Shown: positions 35,239 to 44,410, counted from the stretch's first letter. The stretch is DNA of 64,000 nt from Bacteroidales bacterium (GCA_017428325.1 JAFRRA010000006.1:372001-436000); one strand, 5' to 3'. The notes: a model not told the origin generated them from the sequence alone. Numbers and translations are program-made.

Positions 35239-36786
35239 ATGAGTTTGCTCAGCAAAAAAATTTCCGAATTGCAGGAGAGGACCCAGCACGCTCAGCAGGG
35301 TGGAGGAGACAAGGCGATTGCAAAACAGATCGCGATGGGAAAACTTCCGGCCCGAGAGCGTATCAGGAAACTCCTGGACGAAGGAACTTTCTATGAGTAC
35401 GATCTCTTCATCCAGCACGACGCGCGCGAGTTCGGAATGGAGAAGAAAGACCTGGCCGGAGACGGCGTGGTTATCGGTACAGGAAAGATCAACGGCCAGC
35501 CGGTTGCTGTCTATGCACAGGATTTCACCGTGGCCGGAGGTTCCTTGGGCAGCATGCACGCCCGCAAGATCACCAAGATTATGGACTATGCCCTGAGGAT
35601 GAGGATTCCTCTGATCGGCATCAACGATTCCGGTGGAGCGCGTATCCAGGAGGGTGTCAATTCCCTTGCCGGATACGGAGAGATTTTCTTCCGCAACACG
35701 CTCAACAGCGGTGTGATTCCTCAGATTTCCGTCATTCTGGGACCGTGTGCGGGAGGCGCCGTATATTCCCCGGCCCTTACGGACTACGTGTTCGTGGTGG
35801 ACAAGATCTCCAAGATGTTCATTACCGGTCCTGAGGTTATCAAGTCCGTTCTCGGAGAGGAAATCGATATGGAAAGCCTCGGCGGAGCAAGGGTACATTG
35901 CGAGACCACGGGAAACGCACACTTCTTTGCTGAGAGCGAGGACGAGTGCTTCGCTCAGATAAAGAAGCTCCTGAGCTATCTTCCTGCAAACAACCAGACC
36001 AAGGCAGTACCCGGAAAGCCTGCGCTGCCGCTGAAGAAATACAACATCGTCAAGACCGTTCCGGCAGATCCGACAGAGCCTTATGATGTAAGAAACGTTA
36101 TCCGCGCCCTTGTGGACAATTCCGATTTCTTCGAGGTTCAGGAGATGTGGGCCAAGAACATAGTCATCGGCTACGGAAGGATAGAGGGACGCACGGTGGG
36201 CTTCATCGCCAACCAGCCTCTGTATCTTGCAGGCGTTCTGGACTGCGATTCCTCAGACAAGGCCGCAAGGTTCATCCGCTATTGCGACGCGTTCAACATT
36301 CCTATTGTAACCCTTGAGGACATGCCTGGCTATCTGCCTGGCGTAGACCAGGAACATGCGGGTGTCATCCGCCACGGGGCAAAGCTCCTGTACGCATATT
36401 CGGAGGCTACCGTTCCAAAGATAACCGTCATCCTCAGAAAGGCTTACGGAGGAGGCTACATCGCCATGAACTCCCGTCACCTCAGGGCTGACTTCGTGTT
36501 CGCTTGGCCAACAGCAGAGATTGCCGTCATGGGCCCTCAGGGAGCCGCAAACATCATTTTCCGCAAGGAGATAATGGAAGCCGAGGATCCTGAGGCTATG
36601 CGCAAGAAGAAGGTTGAGGAATACAAGGAAAAGTTCGCCAATCCTTATGTAGCCGCTTCAAAGGGCTACATAGATTCCGTGATAAATCCTGCAGATACCC
36701 GCCAGTTCATACTGCAGTCCCTGGACATTTCCCAGCAGAAGAACTCGGGCATGCCGAAGAAGAAGCACGGCATTCCACCGTTTTAA
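35239..36786 (+). CDS. mmdA: acyl-CoA carboxyltransferase (methylmalonyl-CoA decarboxylase alpha / propionyl-CoA carboxylase beta)
   Basis: 515 residues, biotin-dependent carboxyltransferase with two crotonase-like halves. Conserved stretches include GKLPARERIRKLLDEGTF, DFTVAGGSLGSMHARKI, NDSGGARIQEGV (about 130-141), GPCAGGAVYSPALTD and, in the second half, GYLPGVDQEHAGVIRHGAKLLYAY split over about 367-391. In Bacteroidota this protein removes or transfers the carboxyl group of methylmalonyl-CoA in propionate formation. A biotin carrier follows after 30 nt. The membrane decarboxylase beta/gamma subunits or a biotin carboxylase are absent nearby, so decarboxylase versus carboxylase use is open. 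Confidence 0.88.
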   Translation: MSLLSKKISELQERTQHAQQGGGDKAIAKQIAMGKLPARERIRKLLDEGTFYEYDLFIQHDAREFGMEKKDLAGDGVVIGTGKINGQPVAVYAQDFTVAGGSLGSMHARKITKIMDYALRMRIPLIGINDSGGARIQEGVNSLAGYGEIFFRNTLNSGVIPQISVILGPCAGGAVYSPALTDYVFVVDKISKMFITGPEVIKSVLGEEIDMESLGGARVHCETTGNAHFFAESEDECFAQIKKLLSYLPANNQTKAVPGKPALPLKKYNIVKTVPADPTEPYDVRNVIRALVDNSDFFEVQEMWAKNIVIGYGRIEGRTVGFIANQPLYLAGVLDCDSSDKAARFIRYCDAFNIPIVTLEDMPGYLPGVDQEHAGVIRHGAKLLYAYSEATVPKITVILRKAYGGGYIAMNSRHLRADFVFAWPTAEIAVMGPQGAANIIFRKEIMEAEDPEAMRKKKVEEYKEKFANPYVAASKGYIDSVINPADTRQFILQSLDISQQKNSGMPKKKHGIPPF

Positions 36787-36816
36787 TGGCCGGACAACCG
36801 TAACAGAACAAGAGTT

Positions 36817-37239
36817 ATGGCAGAAAAGACAACCAATCCAGTACAGCAGAACCCGGAGGAGCTAACGACTCTGGGCCAGCCGAACGACTCCACGGAATTC
36901 CTGCTTCCCGCTACATCGAAGAAAAAGCTCAGGATCGCCGAGGAGGGCCATGAGTACAAGACATATCTGACAAAGAAATTCCTTGAGCGCAAACCTTGGA
37001 AGGCTCCGGATCCGTTTCAGGTTCTGAGCCACATCCCTGGTTCCGTGATAGAAATCTTTGTAAAGAACGGCCAGAAGGTAAAGAAGGGAGACAAGCTGAT
37101 GATCTATGAGGCAATGAAGATGATGAACATCGTGTCGGCACCTATGGACGGAACAATCAAGGAGGTAAATGCCAAAGTGGGGGAAACCCTTCCTAAAGGC
37201 GCACTTCTGGTAACCTTCAGGAAGCCTGCGAAAAAATAG
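36817..37239 (+). CDS. biotin carboxyl carrier protein
   Basis: 140 residues. The C-terminal biotinyl domain (about 65-136) has the attachment motif EAMKMM with the biotinylated lysine K101 and the usual flanking turns (GSVIEIFVKNGQKVKKGD). The N-terminal 60 residues are polar and charged, probably a docking segment. It presumably carries CO2 for the carboxyltransferase encoded just upstream. Confidence 0.9.
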   Translation: MAEKTTNPVQQNPEELTTLGQPNDSTEFLLPATSKKKLRIAEEGHEYKTYLTKKFLERKPWKAPDPFQVLSHIPGSVIEIFVKNGQKVKKGDKLMIYEAMKMMNIVSAPMDGTIKEVNAKVGETLPKGALLVTFRKPAKK

Positions 37240-37292
37240 GTCTACGGCAGAACGCTTTTAAGGGAAAGAGGTGAGAAATCATCTCTTTTCTT

Positions 37293-37300
37293 TATTTTTG
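37293..37300 (+). promoter_or_regulatory. -7 box (TATTTTTG) for the YraN gene
   Basis: TAnnTTTG match 20 nt before the ATG at 37321. Confidence 0.4.
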
Positions 37301-37320
37301 GAGAGAAAACAGAGAGGACA

Positions 37321-37737
37321 ATGGAGGGGAAGACAAAAACAACAGTGGAGAAAGGCCGTAGGGCGGAGGATATTGCGGCTGCCTGGCTGTCTGCCAGGGG
37401 GCTCAGGATTCTGGAAAGGAATTTCCGTCTCAACCATCTGGAAGTTGATATAATAGCGGAGGGCCCGATGCTTTCCGCGGAAGAGGCTCTGCCTTCTTTT
37501 GATTCCCGGCGATTCCTTCACATTGTGGAGGTCAGGTCAAGGGCCGGGGATTCCCCCGTAGCGCCCGAATTGACCGTCGACGGGAAAAAGCGGAAACATC
37601 TCATAAATGCCGCGGATGCATATGTGAAAAGCAGGAATATCCATCTCGAGACAGTCTTTGACATTCTGGGTATTGAAAAAACGGCGTCAGGGGAAAGGAT
37701 CACTTTTCTCCCCGATGCGTTCGGGCCCCATTGGTGA
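37321..37737 (+). CDS. YraN/UPF0102 family putative nuclease
   Basis: 138 residues with a restriction endonuclease-like fold. Family motifs are KGRRAEDIAAAWL (about 11-23), the RNFRLNHLEVDIIA stretch with the E...D pair, and HIVEVRSRAG (about 66-75), where the E-x-R/K core resembles nuclease active sites. It is 20 residues longer than the minimal family form because of an insert (LSAEEALPSFDSRR). The biological role is not established. Confidence 0.83.
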   Translation: MEGKTKTTVEKGRRAEDIAAAWLSARGLRILERNFRLNHLEVDIIAEGPMLSAEEALPSFDSRRFLHIVEVRSRAGDSPVAPELTVDGKKRKHLINAADAYVKSRNIHLETVFDILGIEKTASGERITFLPDAFGPHW

Positions 37738-37803
37738 GGCTTTGTTTTGCGAATTTCAGTTTTTCGGGGAAAATGATTAACTTGTCAAACTTTTAGAGAA
37801 GAT

Positions 37804-38898
37804 ATGGTTTCAGACAAATATTGCATAATTATGGCGGGCGGGGTTGGCAGCCGTTTCTGGCCGGTATCCCGCAATGCGCGTCCCAAGCAGTTTCTGGATA
37901 TTCTTGGAACAGGCAGAAGTTTCCTCCAGGCAACAGTGGACCGCTTCCGCAAAATAGTTCCCGCAGAAAATATCCTCATAGTTTCCGCCAAGCAGTACGC
38001 GGATCTCATCGCAGAGCAGGTTCCGGAGATACCAAAGGAGAATGTCCTTCTGGAAAACCGCAAGAGGAACACGGCTCCATGCATCGCCTATGCCACCTAC
38101 AAGTTGCTGAAGAAGAATCCAAACGTCACTGTGGCTGTTTCCCCGGCAGACCATCTGATCCTGAATGAGGAAGTGTTCCTCGAGACAGTGGAGACTGCAA
38201 TGGAATATGCCGTCGAGACTCCCGCTCTTTTCACTTTGGGAATCAAGCCCACGAGGCCGGAAACACAGTATGGATACATACAGGCGAACAAGGCTACGGC
38301 GGAGATTGTAAGGGAACATGCCTGCTATCAGGTCAAGACCTTTACCGAGAAGCCGGACCTGGAGATGGCGAAGGTGCTTTATTCCAGCGGGGAATTCCTG
38401 TGGAACTCAGGGATCTTTGTGTGGAATATCCAGACAATCAAGGAGGAACTGCAGGCCCATCTTCCTGATATAGCCGAGGCGTTTTCCGAAATATCCAGAT
38501 TCTACTACACTCCGGAAGAGCAGAAGATTGTGGACAATGTCTACAGTTCCATCGATTCCATTTCCATAGACTACGGCGTTATGGAAAAGACGGACCGCTG
38601 CCGGGTGTTCGAAGCCTCATTCGGATGGAGCGACCTGGGCACCTGGGAGAGTCTCTATACCCAGAGCCCGAAGGATGCGGCAGGCAATCTTGTAAACACC
38701 CCGTCAGCGATGCTGGATGGGGTGAAAGACAGTGTTATCGCAACCACGGAAAAAGGCAAGCTCATTGTGGTAAAGAATCTAGAGAACTACATCATAATAA
38801 GCACTGATGATGTGCTGCTGGTATGTCCGAGAGACGAGAAGCAGATAAAGGCCATAACTGCGGAACTTGCCATGAACAACCTTACAGAATACCTTTAG
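37804..38898 (+). CDS. manC: mannose-1-phosphate guanylyltransferase
   Basis: 364 residues. Makes GDP-mannose from mannose 1-phosphate and GTP for fucose- and mannose-containing glycans. The nucleotide-binding motif IMAGGVGSRFWPVSR (9-23) with RPKQFLDI, ENRKRNTAPCIAYA and SPADHLI are typical, as is FTEKPD and the FGWSDLGTWES stretch. It lacks the C-terminal phosphomannose isomerase domain of bifunctional enzymes. No other nucleotide-sugar genes lie nearby. Confidence 0.94.
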   Translation: MVSDKYCIIMAGGVGSRFWPVSRNARPKQFLDILGTGRSFLQATVDRFRKIVPAENILIVSAKQYADLIAEQVPEIPKENVLLENRKRNTAPCIAYATYKLLKKNPNVTVAVSPADHLILNEEVFLETVETAMEYAVETPALFTLGIKPTRPETQYGYIQANKATAEIVREHACYQVKTFTEKPDLEMAKVLYSSGEFLWNSGIFVWNIQTIKEELQAHLPDIAEAFSEISRFYYTPEEQKIVDNVYSSIDSISIDYGVMEKTDRCRVFEASFGWSDLGTWESLYTQSPKDAAGNLVNTPSAMLDGVKDSVIATTEKGKLIVVKNLENYIIISTDDVLLVCPRDEKQIKAITAELAMNNLTEYL

Positions 38899-38922
38899 GA
38901 ACAAACAACAAACGAATCATAT

Positions 38923-40218
38923 ATGAAACCCGTAAAAGTACGAGTACACAGTGAAATAGGAAGACTGCAGGGAGTCATCCTGCATACGCCGGGAGACGAG
39001 GTGGAGAACATGACCCCGAGAATAGCGCAAAGGGCGCTCTATAGCGATATCCTTAACCTTTCCATAGCCCAGAAGGAATATGCACAGCTTCACGGAGTCC
39101 TGAATAAATGGACAAAGACATATCAGGTGACGGACCTTCTTGAGGCCGTCCTGGACGACCCTGGAGACAAGAGCATGCTGCTGAGGAGGATCTGCTCGAT
39201 AGAGAATGTTCCGGAGTATTTCGACAAGCTTATGGACACCCCGGCCAAGAAGCTGGCAAAGCTTCTGATAGAGGGACTTCCGGCCAAGATAGAAACTCTT
39301 ACAGCCTTCCTGGCAGACGAGTACTATGCACTTAGTCCATTGTACAATTTCTACTTTACCAGAGACGCTTCCGCTTCCATTGGCGAGGATGTGCTTATCT
39401 GCAAGATGGCGAACAGGGTAAGGGTGAGGGAGTCTCTGATAATGGAGGCGATTTTCAGCAACCCGAGGCTGTTCGACTGCACCATCATCGATGCCAACCA
39501 GTTCTCAAAGGAGATAGCCGGAGAAGGCGGTATCGCGGGCAGCACGGTAAAGAACAACGTGAGCGTGGAAGGTGGCGATATCCTGGTCATCGACAAGAAC
39601 ATCCTTCTTGTGGGCAACGGCCTCAGGACCACATCCCAGGGTATTGACCGTCTGGTACAGCGTTTCTGCCAGGACAGGGACGGGGAGCAGAAGCACATCA
39701 TAGTGCAGCAGCTTCCTGATGACGTGGAAAGTTTCATCCATATGGATATGGTGTTCACTATGCTTGACAGGGATGCCTGCCTGATCTACGAGCCTCTTAT
39801 TCTTTGGGAGAACCAGTACCGTACGGTTCATATCACCATAGACGGCGGCAGGGTCAAGAAGATCCGCGACGAGCAGAACGTGATCTCAACCCTTCGCAAG
39901 CTCGGAAAGGATCTGGAGCCTGTTTTCTGCGGAGGGGACGAGGATGAGTGGAATGCGGACCGCGAGCAGTGGCACAGCGGGGCAAACAGCTTCGCAATAG
40001 CCCCTGGAAAAATTCTCTCATACGCCAGGAACGTGCATACTCTCAACGCTTTGAGCCAGGCCGGATTCAATGTCGTCCCTGCCAATGATGTGATAGACGG
40101 CAAGGTGGACCTTGAGAAAGAGAAGCGTTGCGTCATTACAATCGAGGGCAGCGAACTTCCTCGCGGAGGCGGCGGAGCCAGATGCATGACCATGCCTGTG
40201 GTCAGAGACGACTTATAG
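38923..40218 (+). CDS. arcA: arginine deiminase
   Basis: 431 residues, guanidino-group modifying fold. Converts arginine to citrulline and ammonia. Motifs: FTRDASASIG (about 144-153), VEGGDILVI, the HMDMVFTMLD stretch with the catalytic histidine, and RGGGGARCMTMP with the nucleophile C421. The ornithine transcarbamylase and carbamate kinase genes that would complete the ATP-yielding pathway are not adjacent; pheS follows. It may serve nitrogen acquisition or acid resistance. It lies 24 nt after manC. Confidence 0.93.
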   Translation: MKPVKVRVHSEIGRLQGVILHTPGDEVENMTPRIAQRALYSDILNLSIAQKEYAQLHGVLNKWTKTYQVTDLLEAVLDDPGDKSMLLRRICSIENVPEYFDKLMDTPAKKLAKLLIEGLPAKIETLTAFLADEYYALSPLYNFYFTRDASASIGEDVLICKMANRVRVRESLIMEAIFSNPRLFDCTIIDANQFSKEIAGEGGIAGSTVKNNVSVEGGDILVIDKNILLVGNGLRTTSQGIDRLVQRFCQDRDGEQKHIIVQQLPDDVESFIHMDMVFTMLDRDACLIYEPLILWENQYRTVHITIDGGRVKKIRDEQNVISTLRKLGKDLEPVFCGGDEDEWNADREQWHSGANSFAIAPGKILSYARNVHTLNALSQAGFNVVPANDVIDGKVDLEKEKRCVITIEGSELPRGGGGARCMTMPVVRDDL

Positions 40219-40229
40219 TCAAGATTAAG

Positions 40230-40237
40230 TATATTTG
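40230..40237 (+). promoter_or_regulatory. -7 box (TATATTTG) for pheS
   Basis: TAnnTTTG match 22 nt before the chosen pheS ATG and just after the arcA stop. Confidence 0.5.
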
Positions 40238-40259
40238 CACCCCGAAAAACACCAACAAG

Positions 40260-41288
40260 ATGGATCGCAAAGATATAGACAACCTGCTGGACAGGATTGA
40301 GCAGTTCCGTGCGGAAAAGCTCCAGGATGTTGAGGAACTCAGAGTCAAACTCCTTGGAAAGAAGGGCGAGATTACCCGCCTGTTCGAGGAATTCCGTTCT
40401 GTGGCTCCGGAAATGAAAAGAGAGTTCGGAAAGGTTCTGAACGAGCTCAAGACCAAGGCTGCAGAAAAGATAGAATCGCTGAGGGAGTCTTTTGAAGACA
40501 TTCTTGAGACAGACAGCAAGACCGACTTTACAAAACCAGGTGATTCCTTCGAGCTTGGGACCCGCCATCCGATATCCCTTGTAAGAGAGGAGATTCTGGA
40601 TATTTTCGGCAAGTTCGGGTTCGCTGTGGCTGAGGGTCCTGAAATTGAGGATGACTGGCACGTGTTCTCCGCCCTGAACTTCCCTCCGGAGCATCCGGCT
40701 AGGGATATGCAGGATACCTTCTTCATCAATCCCGAGGGTGACGATCCTATACTTCTGAGAACCCACACCTCCAGCGTCCAGGTACGCACTATGGAAAGGC
40801 AGAAACCTCCGATCAGGGTTGTCTGCCCTGGCAGGGTTTTCCGTAACGAGGCCATCAGCGCGAGAGCCCACTGCATCTTCCATCAGGTGGAAGGTCTCTA
40901 TATAGACGAGAACGTAAGCTTTGCAGACCTCAAGCAGGCCATACTTCTGTTTGTCCAGGAGATGTTCGGCCCGCAGACCCAGATCCGCATGAGACCTTCA
41001 TACTTCCCGTTCACCGAGCCAAGCACGGAGGTTGACATCAGTTGCAACATCTGCGGCGGCAAGGGCTGCAACATCTGCAAGGGAACCGGCTGGCTGGAGA
41101 TTATGGGTGCCGGGATGGTAGACCCTAACGTTCTTGAGGCCAGCGGTATAGACAGCAAGAAATACACAGGTTTCGCCTTCGGTATGGGTATAGAGCGTAT
41201 AGCGATGCTCAAGTGGATGGTCAACGACCTTCGCCACTATTTCGAGAATGATGTCCGCTTCCTGAAAGAATTCCGCAGCGTACTTTAA
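40260..41288 (+). CDS. pheS: phenylalanine-tRNA ligase alpha subunit
   Basis: 342 residues, class II aminoacyl-tRNA synthetase. The ATG at 40260 gives the usual coiled-coil start (MDRKDIDNLLDRIEQFRAEK); a longer open frame overlaps arcA. Motif 2 region (RVVCPGRVFRNEAISARAHCIFHQVEGL) and motif 3 (GFAFGMGIERIAMLK) are intact. CNICGGKGCNICKGTGW carries a four-cysteine zinc site common in many bacterial PheS. pheT is elsewhere. It overlaps the TPR gene by one base. Confidence 0.96.
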   Translation: MDRKDIDNLLDRIEQFRAEKLQDVEELRVKLLGKKGEITRLFEEFRSVAPEMKREFGKVLNELKTKAAEKIESLRESFEDILETDSKTDFTKPGDSFELGTRHPISLVREEILDIFGKFGFAVAEGPEIEDDWHVFSALNFPPEHPARDMQDTFFINPEGDDPILLRTHTSSVQVRTMERQKPPIRVVCPGRVFRNEAISARAHCIFHQVEGLYIDENVSFADLKQAILLFVQEMFGPQTQIRMRPSYFPFTEPSTEVDISCNICGGKGCNICKGTGWLEIMGAGMVDPNVLEASGIDSKKYTGFAFGMGIERIAMLKWMVNDLRHYFENDVRFLKEFRSVL

Positions 41289-42466
41289 TGAAAAAAATAT
41301 TCCTTTTATTGCTGGGGGTGATAGTCTGTGTGCAACTTGGTGCGCAGACTACCCATCGCGATTCCGTGATTGCCCAAGCCAAATACCTCAAGAGTATCTA
41401 TCGCATAGATGATGCAATCGAGGCTCTGTCGGATTTGGTTCAGCCGGAGGCTGTGGACGAAGGTGTAATGGCCGAACTGGCTGACTGTCATTTCCAGAAT
41501 GGCGCTTATGATAATGCGTCTGGGATTTATTTCATGCTCTCCTCCCTAAAACCTGATAACATCCTCTACAAAATCCGTCTGATGCAGGCATTTTACAGGA
41601 TGAAAGCTTATCCACAGAGTATCCAGGCCGGAAAGGCAGTTCTGCAACTGGATTCCATCCCTGCGGTGCTGAGTTTTATCGGCGACGGCTACCGTCAGAC
41701 AAAGCAGACGGATTCTGCTCTGTGGTATTACAGCAAGTCTTTGGAAATGAAACCGATGAACGAGACGGTACTTTCCAAGACCATGGGCCTTTTGCTTGAC
41801 GCTAAGGATTATGACGGGGTAATTTCCATCAGCGAACCTTTCCTGGCTGAGGATCCGGATAACGCTACGATTGCCTGTCTGCAAGGCATTGCCTTTTACC
41901 GCAAGGGAGATTATGATTCCGCCATCAGGATTTTCCAGAGGCAGGAGGATATCGGGAACGACACTTATCCCGTCCACTTTTTCCTGGGGCAGAGTTATTG
42001 GCATACTCAGGCAAAGTATCGGGCCGAGCAGGAACTGCACGCCGCCTGGGAGATAGACTCCAGTGACGTGAACCTGGCATACTCCATAGCATCGGTCAAA
42101 TCGGAATTCCTTTATCCGTTTGAGCAGGACGTAAAGCCTTGGCTGGACAAGGCTATGGAAATGATTCAGCCGGATGCGGCCATGATGTCACGCCTGCACC
42201 AGCTATACGGACTCGGATATTACAGAAAGCAGAATTCCTGGGACCAGGCCATTGAGCATTACAAGGAAGCCTACCGTTATAACCCAAAGTTCATTTCCGC
42301 CCTTTCCACCATAGCCTATTGCTATCAGGTGAAGAAAGACTATAAAAAGGCCGTTGAATGGTACGAAAAGTACCTGAAGCTTGTCGCTCCAGGTACTAAG
42401 GGTTATGAATTCGCCAAGGAGAATCTGGATTACATCAAGGGCGAATTGTTCATGGAAGAACGGTAA
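41288..42466 (+). CDS. secreted TPR-repeat protein, 392 aa
   Basis: Signal peptide (1-19, LGAQ), then about nine TPR units across the rest (YKIRLMQAFYRMKAYPQSIQAGKAVL; HYKEAYRYNPKFISALSTIAYCY). Periplasmic or outer-membrane associated; no enzymatic motif. Its ATG overlaps the pheS stop (TAATG), which ties its translation to pheS although the two have no known functional link. It abuts the GHL10 gene on the other strand with no intergenic base. Confidence 0.7.
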   Translation: MKKIFLLLLGVIVCVQLGAQTTHRDSVIAQAKYLKSIYRIDDAIEALSDLVQPEAVDEGVMAELADCHFQNGAYDNASGIYFMLSSLKPDNILYKIRLMQAFYRMKAYPQSIQAGKAVLQLDSIPAVLSFIGDGYRQTKQTDSALWYYSKSLEMKPMNETVLSKTMGLLLDAKDYDGVISISEPFLAEDPDNATIACLQGIAFYRKGDYDSAIRIFQRQEDIGNDTYPVHFFLGQSYWHTQAKYRAEQELHAAWEIDSSDVNLAYSIASVKSEFLYPFEQDVKPWLDKAMEMIQPDAAMMSRLHQLYGLGYYRKQNSWDQAIEHYKEAYRYNPKFISALSTIAYCYQVKKDYKKAVEWYEKYLKLVAPGTKGYEFAKENLDYIKGELFMEER

Positions 42467-44080
42467 TTATCTTACAAACACCACATTGCTCGGAGAGGAT
42501 TTCTCCTTGCCGTTTATTGCCACAACCACATAGTTTTCCGCCCTTTCCGGAACGGAGAATTCATTCTCTGTGGTCTGGCCGACAAGTCCGCCTTCCCAGG
42601 TTGCTCCGAATCCGTCCTGTGAATACCTGGATATGTAAAGCCTGTAGATCGCATAGCTCTTGGCGGCCGGGCTCTTTTCCCACCTGATCACCCCGTCCTT
42701 TTCAGTGATTGCCACGGGAGCCGGAACTATGTCTGATGATGTTCCGAGTTTAGGTATAAGGCTCGGATAAGGATAAATCTTTTCCTTCAGGCACGCCAGG
42801 AAATCAGGACGGAACAGGCTGCGGGTGGTAAACCAGATATTGCCCTGCACAAAATCCGCTTCCCGGCTTTCCTCTATCTGCAGCACAAATTCATCCATAG
42901 ACTCGAATCCCTTCTCCTTGTAGCGGTAGGCGGCTAGCCCGGGCAGGCAAGGCACGCCCTTCATGATTGGCTCCCAGCTGTCCAGCACCTTTTTGAAATC
43001 GGCGATCCTGTGTCCGTGCTGCCAGTATATCTGAGGTGCCAGGTAATCTATTGTTCCCTCGGCGATCCAGTACTGCGGGTCGGCATAGAGTTTCTGGGTA
43101 TTTACAAGCCTTCCTCCCGGGCTCACTCCAAATATTGCATTCGGCTTTGCGTCGTGGGTTGCCCTGTGCATTGCCGCCACAATTTTGTTCACGTTTTCTT
43201 CCCTCCATCTTCCGAGTTCCATTCCGCCTCCGTATTTCCTTAACCAGGCTTCATCGTCCCACACCCTTCCGTCATCCAGCTTTTTGATAACCTTCTTCAG
43301 CTCAGCGATCTGGTCCTTGTCCGTCAGGGTCTTGAGACTGTCTCTGAGCTTTGGAAGGACCTCCAGTTTCTCCCTCAAACCCTCAGGATAGAAGAAGTCG
43401 TCTATGTGCGCCCCGTCCAGGTCGTAATTGCTCATCACCTCATAGATCACATCATACAGATACTGGATAACCTCCGGATTGCCGGGGTTCCAGTACATGG
43501 TCTTGCCGTATTTGATCACCCTGTCGGGATAACGGTAGCAAGGATGCTTCTTTACCCTGTCGGCATCCACGCCTCCTACCCTCATCGGATTGAACCAGCC
43601 GTGAATCTGCATGCCCAGGCTATGGGCTGTCTCTATCGCGAGCTTGAGTGGGTCATATCCCGGGTCTTCTCCCTGCACTCCGGTAAGGTTATGGTCCCAC
43701 GGCAGTATCTTGGATTTGTAATAAGTTTCCGAATTGCAGCACAGCTGCATAATCACCACGTTGCAGCCGGTTTCCTTGATCTTTGTAATCACATCCACAA
43801 GGGCCCTTTTCTGGGAATCCCTCTGCCTCTCGATCCTGATTTTCTGCTCGTGACGGCTTTCTCCCTTATGTTTTGAAAGGTCCACCCTTATCTTCTTCGG
43901 CCAGTCTGAGCCCCTGACCGTAGTCAGCCAGGCTCCCCTGAATTCGTGGTTGACCTCAACCCTGTCTGTAAGGGGGTTGAACACTTTGCTTCTGTTGTTT
44001 TGCTGGGAAGTTGCGCTTGGGCAGAAAATCGCGGAGAAGACCAAAGCGCAAAGGATTGTTTTCAGAGTTTTGTTTTTCAT
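42467..44080 (-). CDS. secreted family 10-like glycosyl hydrolase (GHL10/DUF187)
   Basis: 537 residues with a signal peptide (about 1-25). The (beta/alpha)8-type domain has EFRGAWLTTV near its start, QLCCNSETYYKSKILPW, HGWFNPMRVGG, DGAHIDDFFYP (about 222-232) with paired aspartates, and GVSPGG. A C-terminal fibronectin III-like domain (about 440-535) follows. Family members act on peptidoglycan-type or other glycans; exact specificity is unknown. A TAAATTTG box ends 4 nt before the ATG, implying a near-leaderless mRNA. Confidence 0.83.
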   Translation of the reverse strand: MKNKTLKTILCALVFSAIFCPSATSQQNNRSKVFNPLTDRVEVNHEFRGAWLTTVRGSDWPKKIRVDLSKHKGESRHEQKIRIERQRDSQKRALVDVITKIKETGCNVVIMQLCCNSETYYKSKILPWDHNLTGVQGEDPGYDPLKLAIETAHSLGMQIHGWFNPMRVGGVDADRVKKHPCYRYPDRVIKYGKTMYWNPGNPEVIQYLYDVIYEVMSNYDLDGAHIDDFFYPEGLREKLEVLPKLRDSLKTLTDKDQIAELKKVIKKLDDGRVWDDEAWLRKYGGGMELGRWREENVNKIVAAMHRATHDAKPNAIFGVSPGGRLVNTQKLYADPQYWIAEGTIDYLAPQIYWQHGHRIADFKKVLDSWEPIMKGVPCLPGLAAYRYKEKGFESMDEFVLQIEESREADFVQGNIWFTTRSLFRPDFLACLKEKIYPYPSLIPKLGTSSDIVPAPVAITEKDGVIRWEKSPAAKSYAIYRLYISRYSQDGFGATWEGGLVGQTTENEFSVPERAENYVVVAINGKEKSSPSNVVFVR

Positions 44081-44084
44081 ACCC

Positions 44085-44092
44085 CAAATTTA
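44085..44092 (-). promoter_or_regulatory. -7 box (TAAATTTG) directly before the GHL10 gene
   Basis: TAnnTTTG match four bases from the ATG. Confidence 0.4.
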
Positions 44093-44106
44093 GAAAAAAC
44101 TGAAAA

Positions 44107-44138
44107 TTTTTGCAGAACAAAAAAGATTGCTATATTTG
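44107..44138 (+). promoter_or_regulatory. promoter of the tRNA cluster (TTTTTG-N18-TATATTTG)
   Basis: The -33 TTG is at 44110-44112 and the -7 TATATTTG at 44131-44138, followed by tRNA-Gly 11 nt later. Confidence 0.6.
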
Positions 44139-44149
44139 CAGTCCCAAAT

Positions 44150-44222
44150 GCGGAAATAGCTCAGTTGGTAGAGCACAACCTTGCCAAGGTTGGGGTCGCG
44201 GGTCCGAGTCCCGTTTTCCGCT
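44150..44222 (+). tRNA. tRNA-Gly (GCC)
   Basis: 73-nt cloverleaf. Acceptor GCGGAAA/TTTCCGC, D stem GCTC/GAGC, anticodon stem CAACC/GGTTG with loop TTGCCAA (anticodon GCC), T stem GCGGG/CCCGT. The T loop reads TCCGAGT, so position 55 is C instead of the nearly universal U. CCA is not encoded. Confidence 0.95.
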
Positions 44223-44282
44223 CGAAGTTTTCATAATTTGAAGTGTTGCCTCTCTGGATCAATCCCGGGAGGCTTTTAAAAG

Positions 44283-44365
44283 GCCCAGGTGGTGGAATGG
44301 TAGACACGCTACTTTGAGGGGGTAGTGCCAGAAATGGTGTGCAGGTTCGACTCTTGTCCTGGGCA
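44283..44365 (+). tRNA. tRNA-Leu (GAG)
   Basis: 83 nt with a long variable arm. Acceptor GCCCAGG/CCTGGGC, anticodon stem CTACT/GGTAG with loop TTGAGGG (anticodon GAG), T loop TTCGACT, discriminator A. CCA is not encoded. Confidence 0.93.
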
Positions 44366-44367
44366 CG

Positions 44368-44402
44368 AAAGACCGACCAAAAGAAATTGGCCGGTCTTTT
44401 TC
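44368..44402 (+). terminator. hairpin terminator between the two leucine tRNAs
   Basis: A 13-bp stem with one mismatch (arms 44368-44380 and 44387-44399, loop AAGAAA) followed by a short T run. It would end or attenuate transcripts of tRNA-Gly/tRNA-Leu(GAG) before tRNA-Leu(TAA). Confidence 0.65.
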
Positions 44403-44410
44403 GAAAAGGA

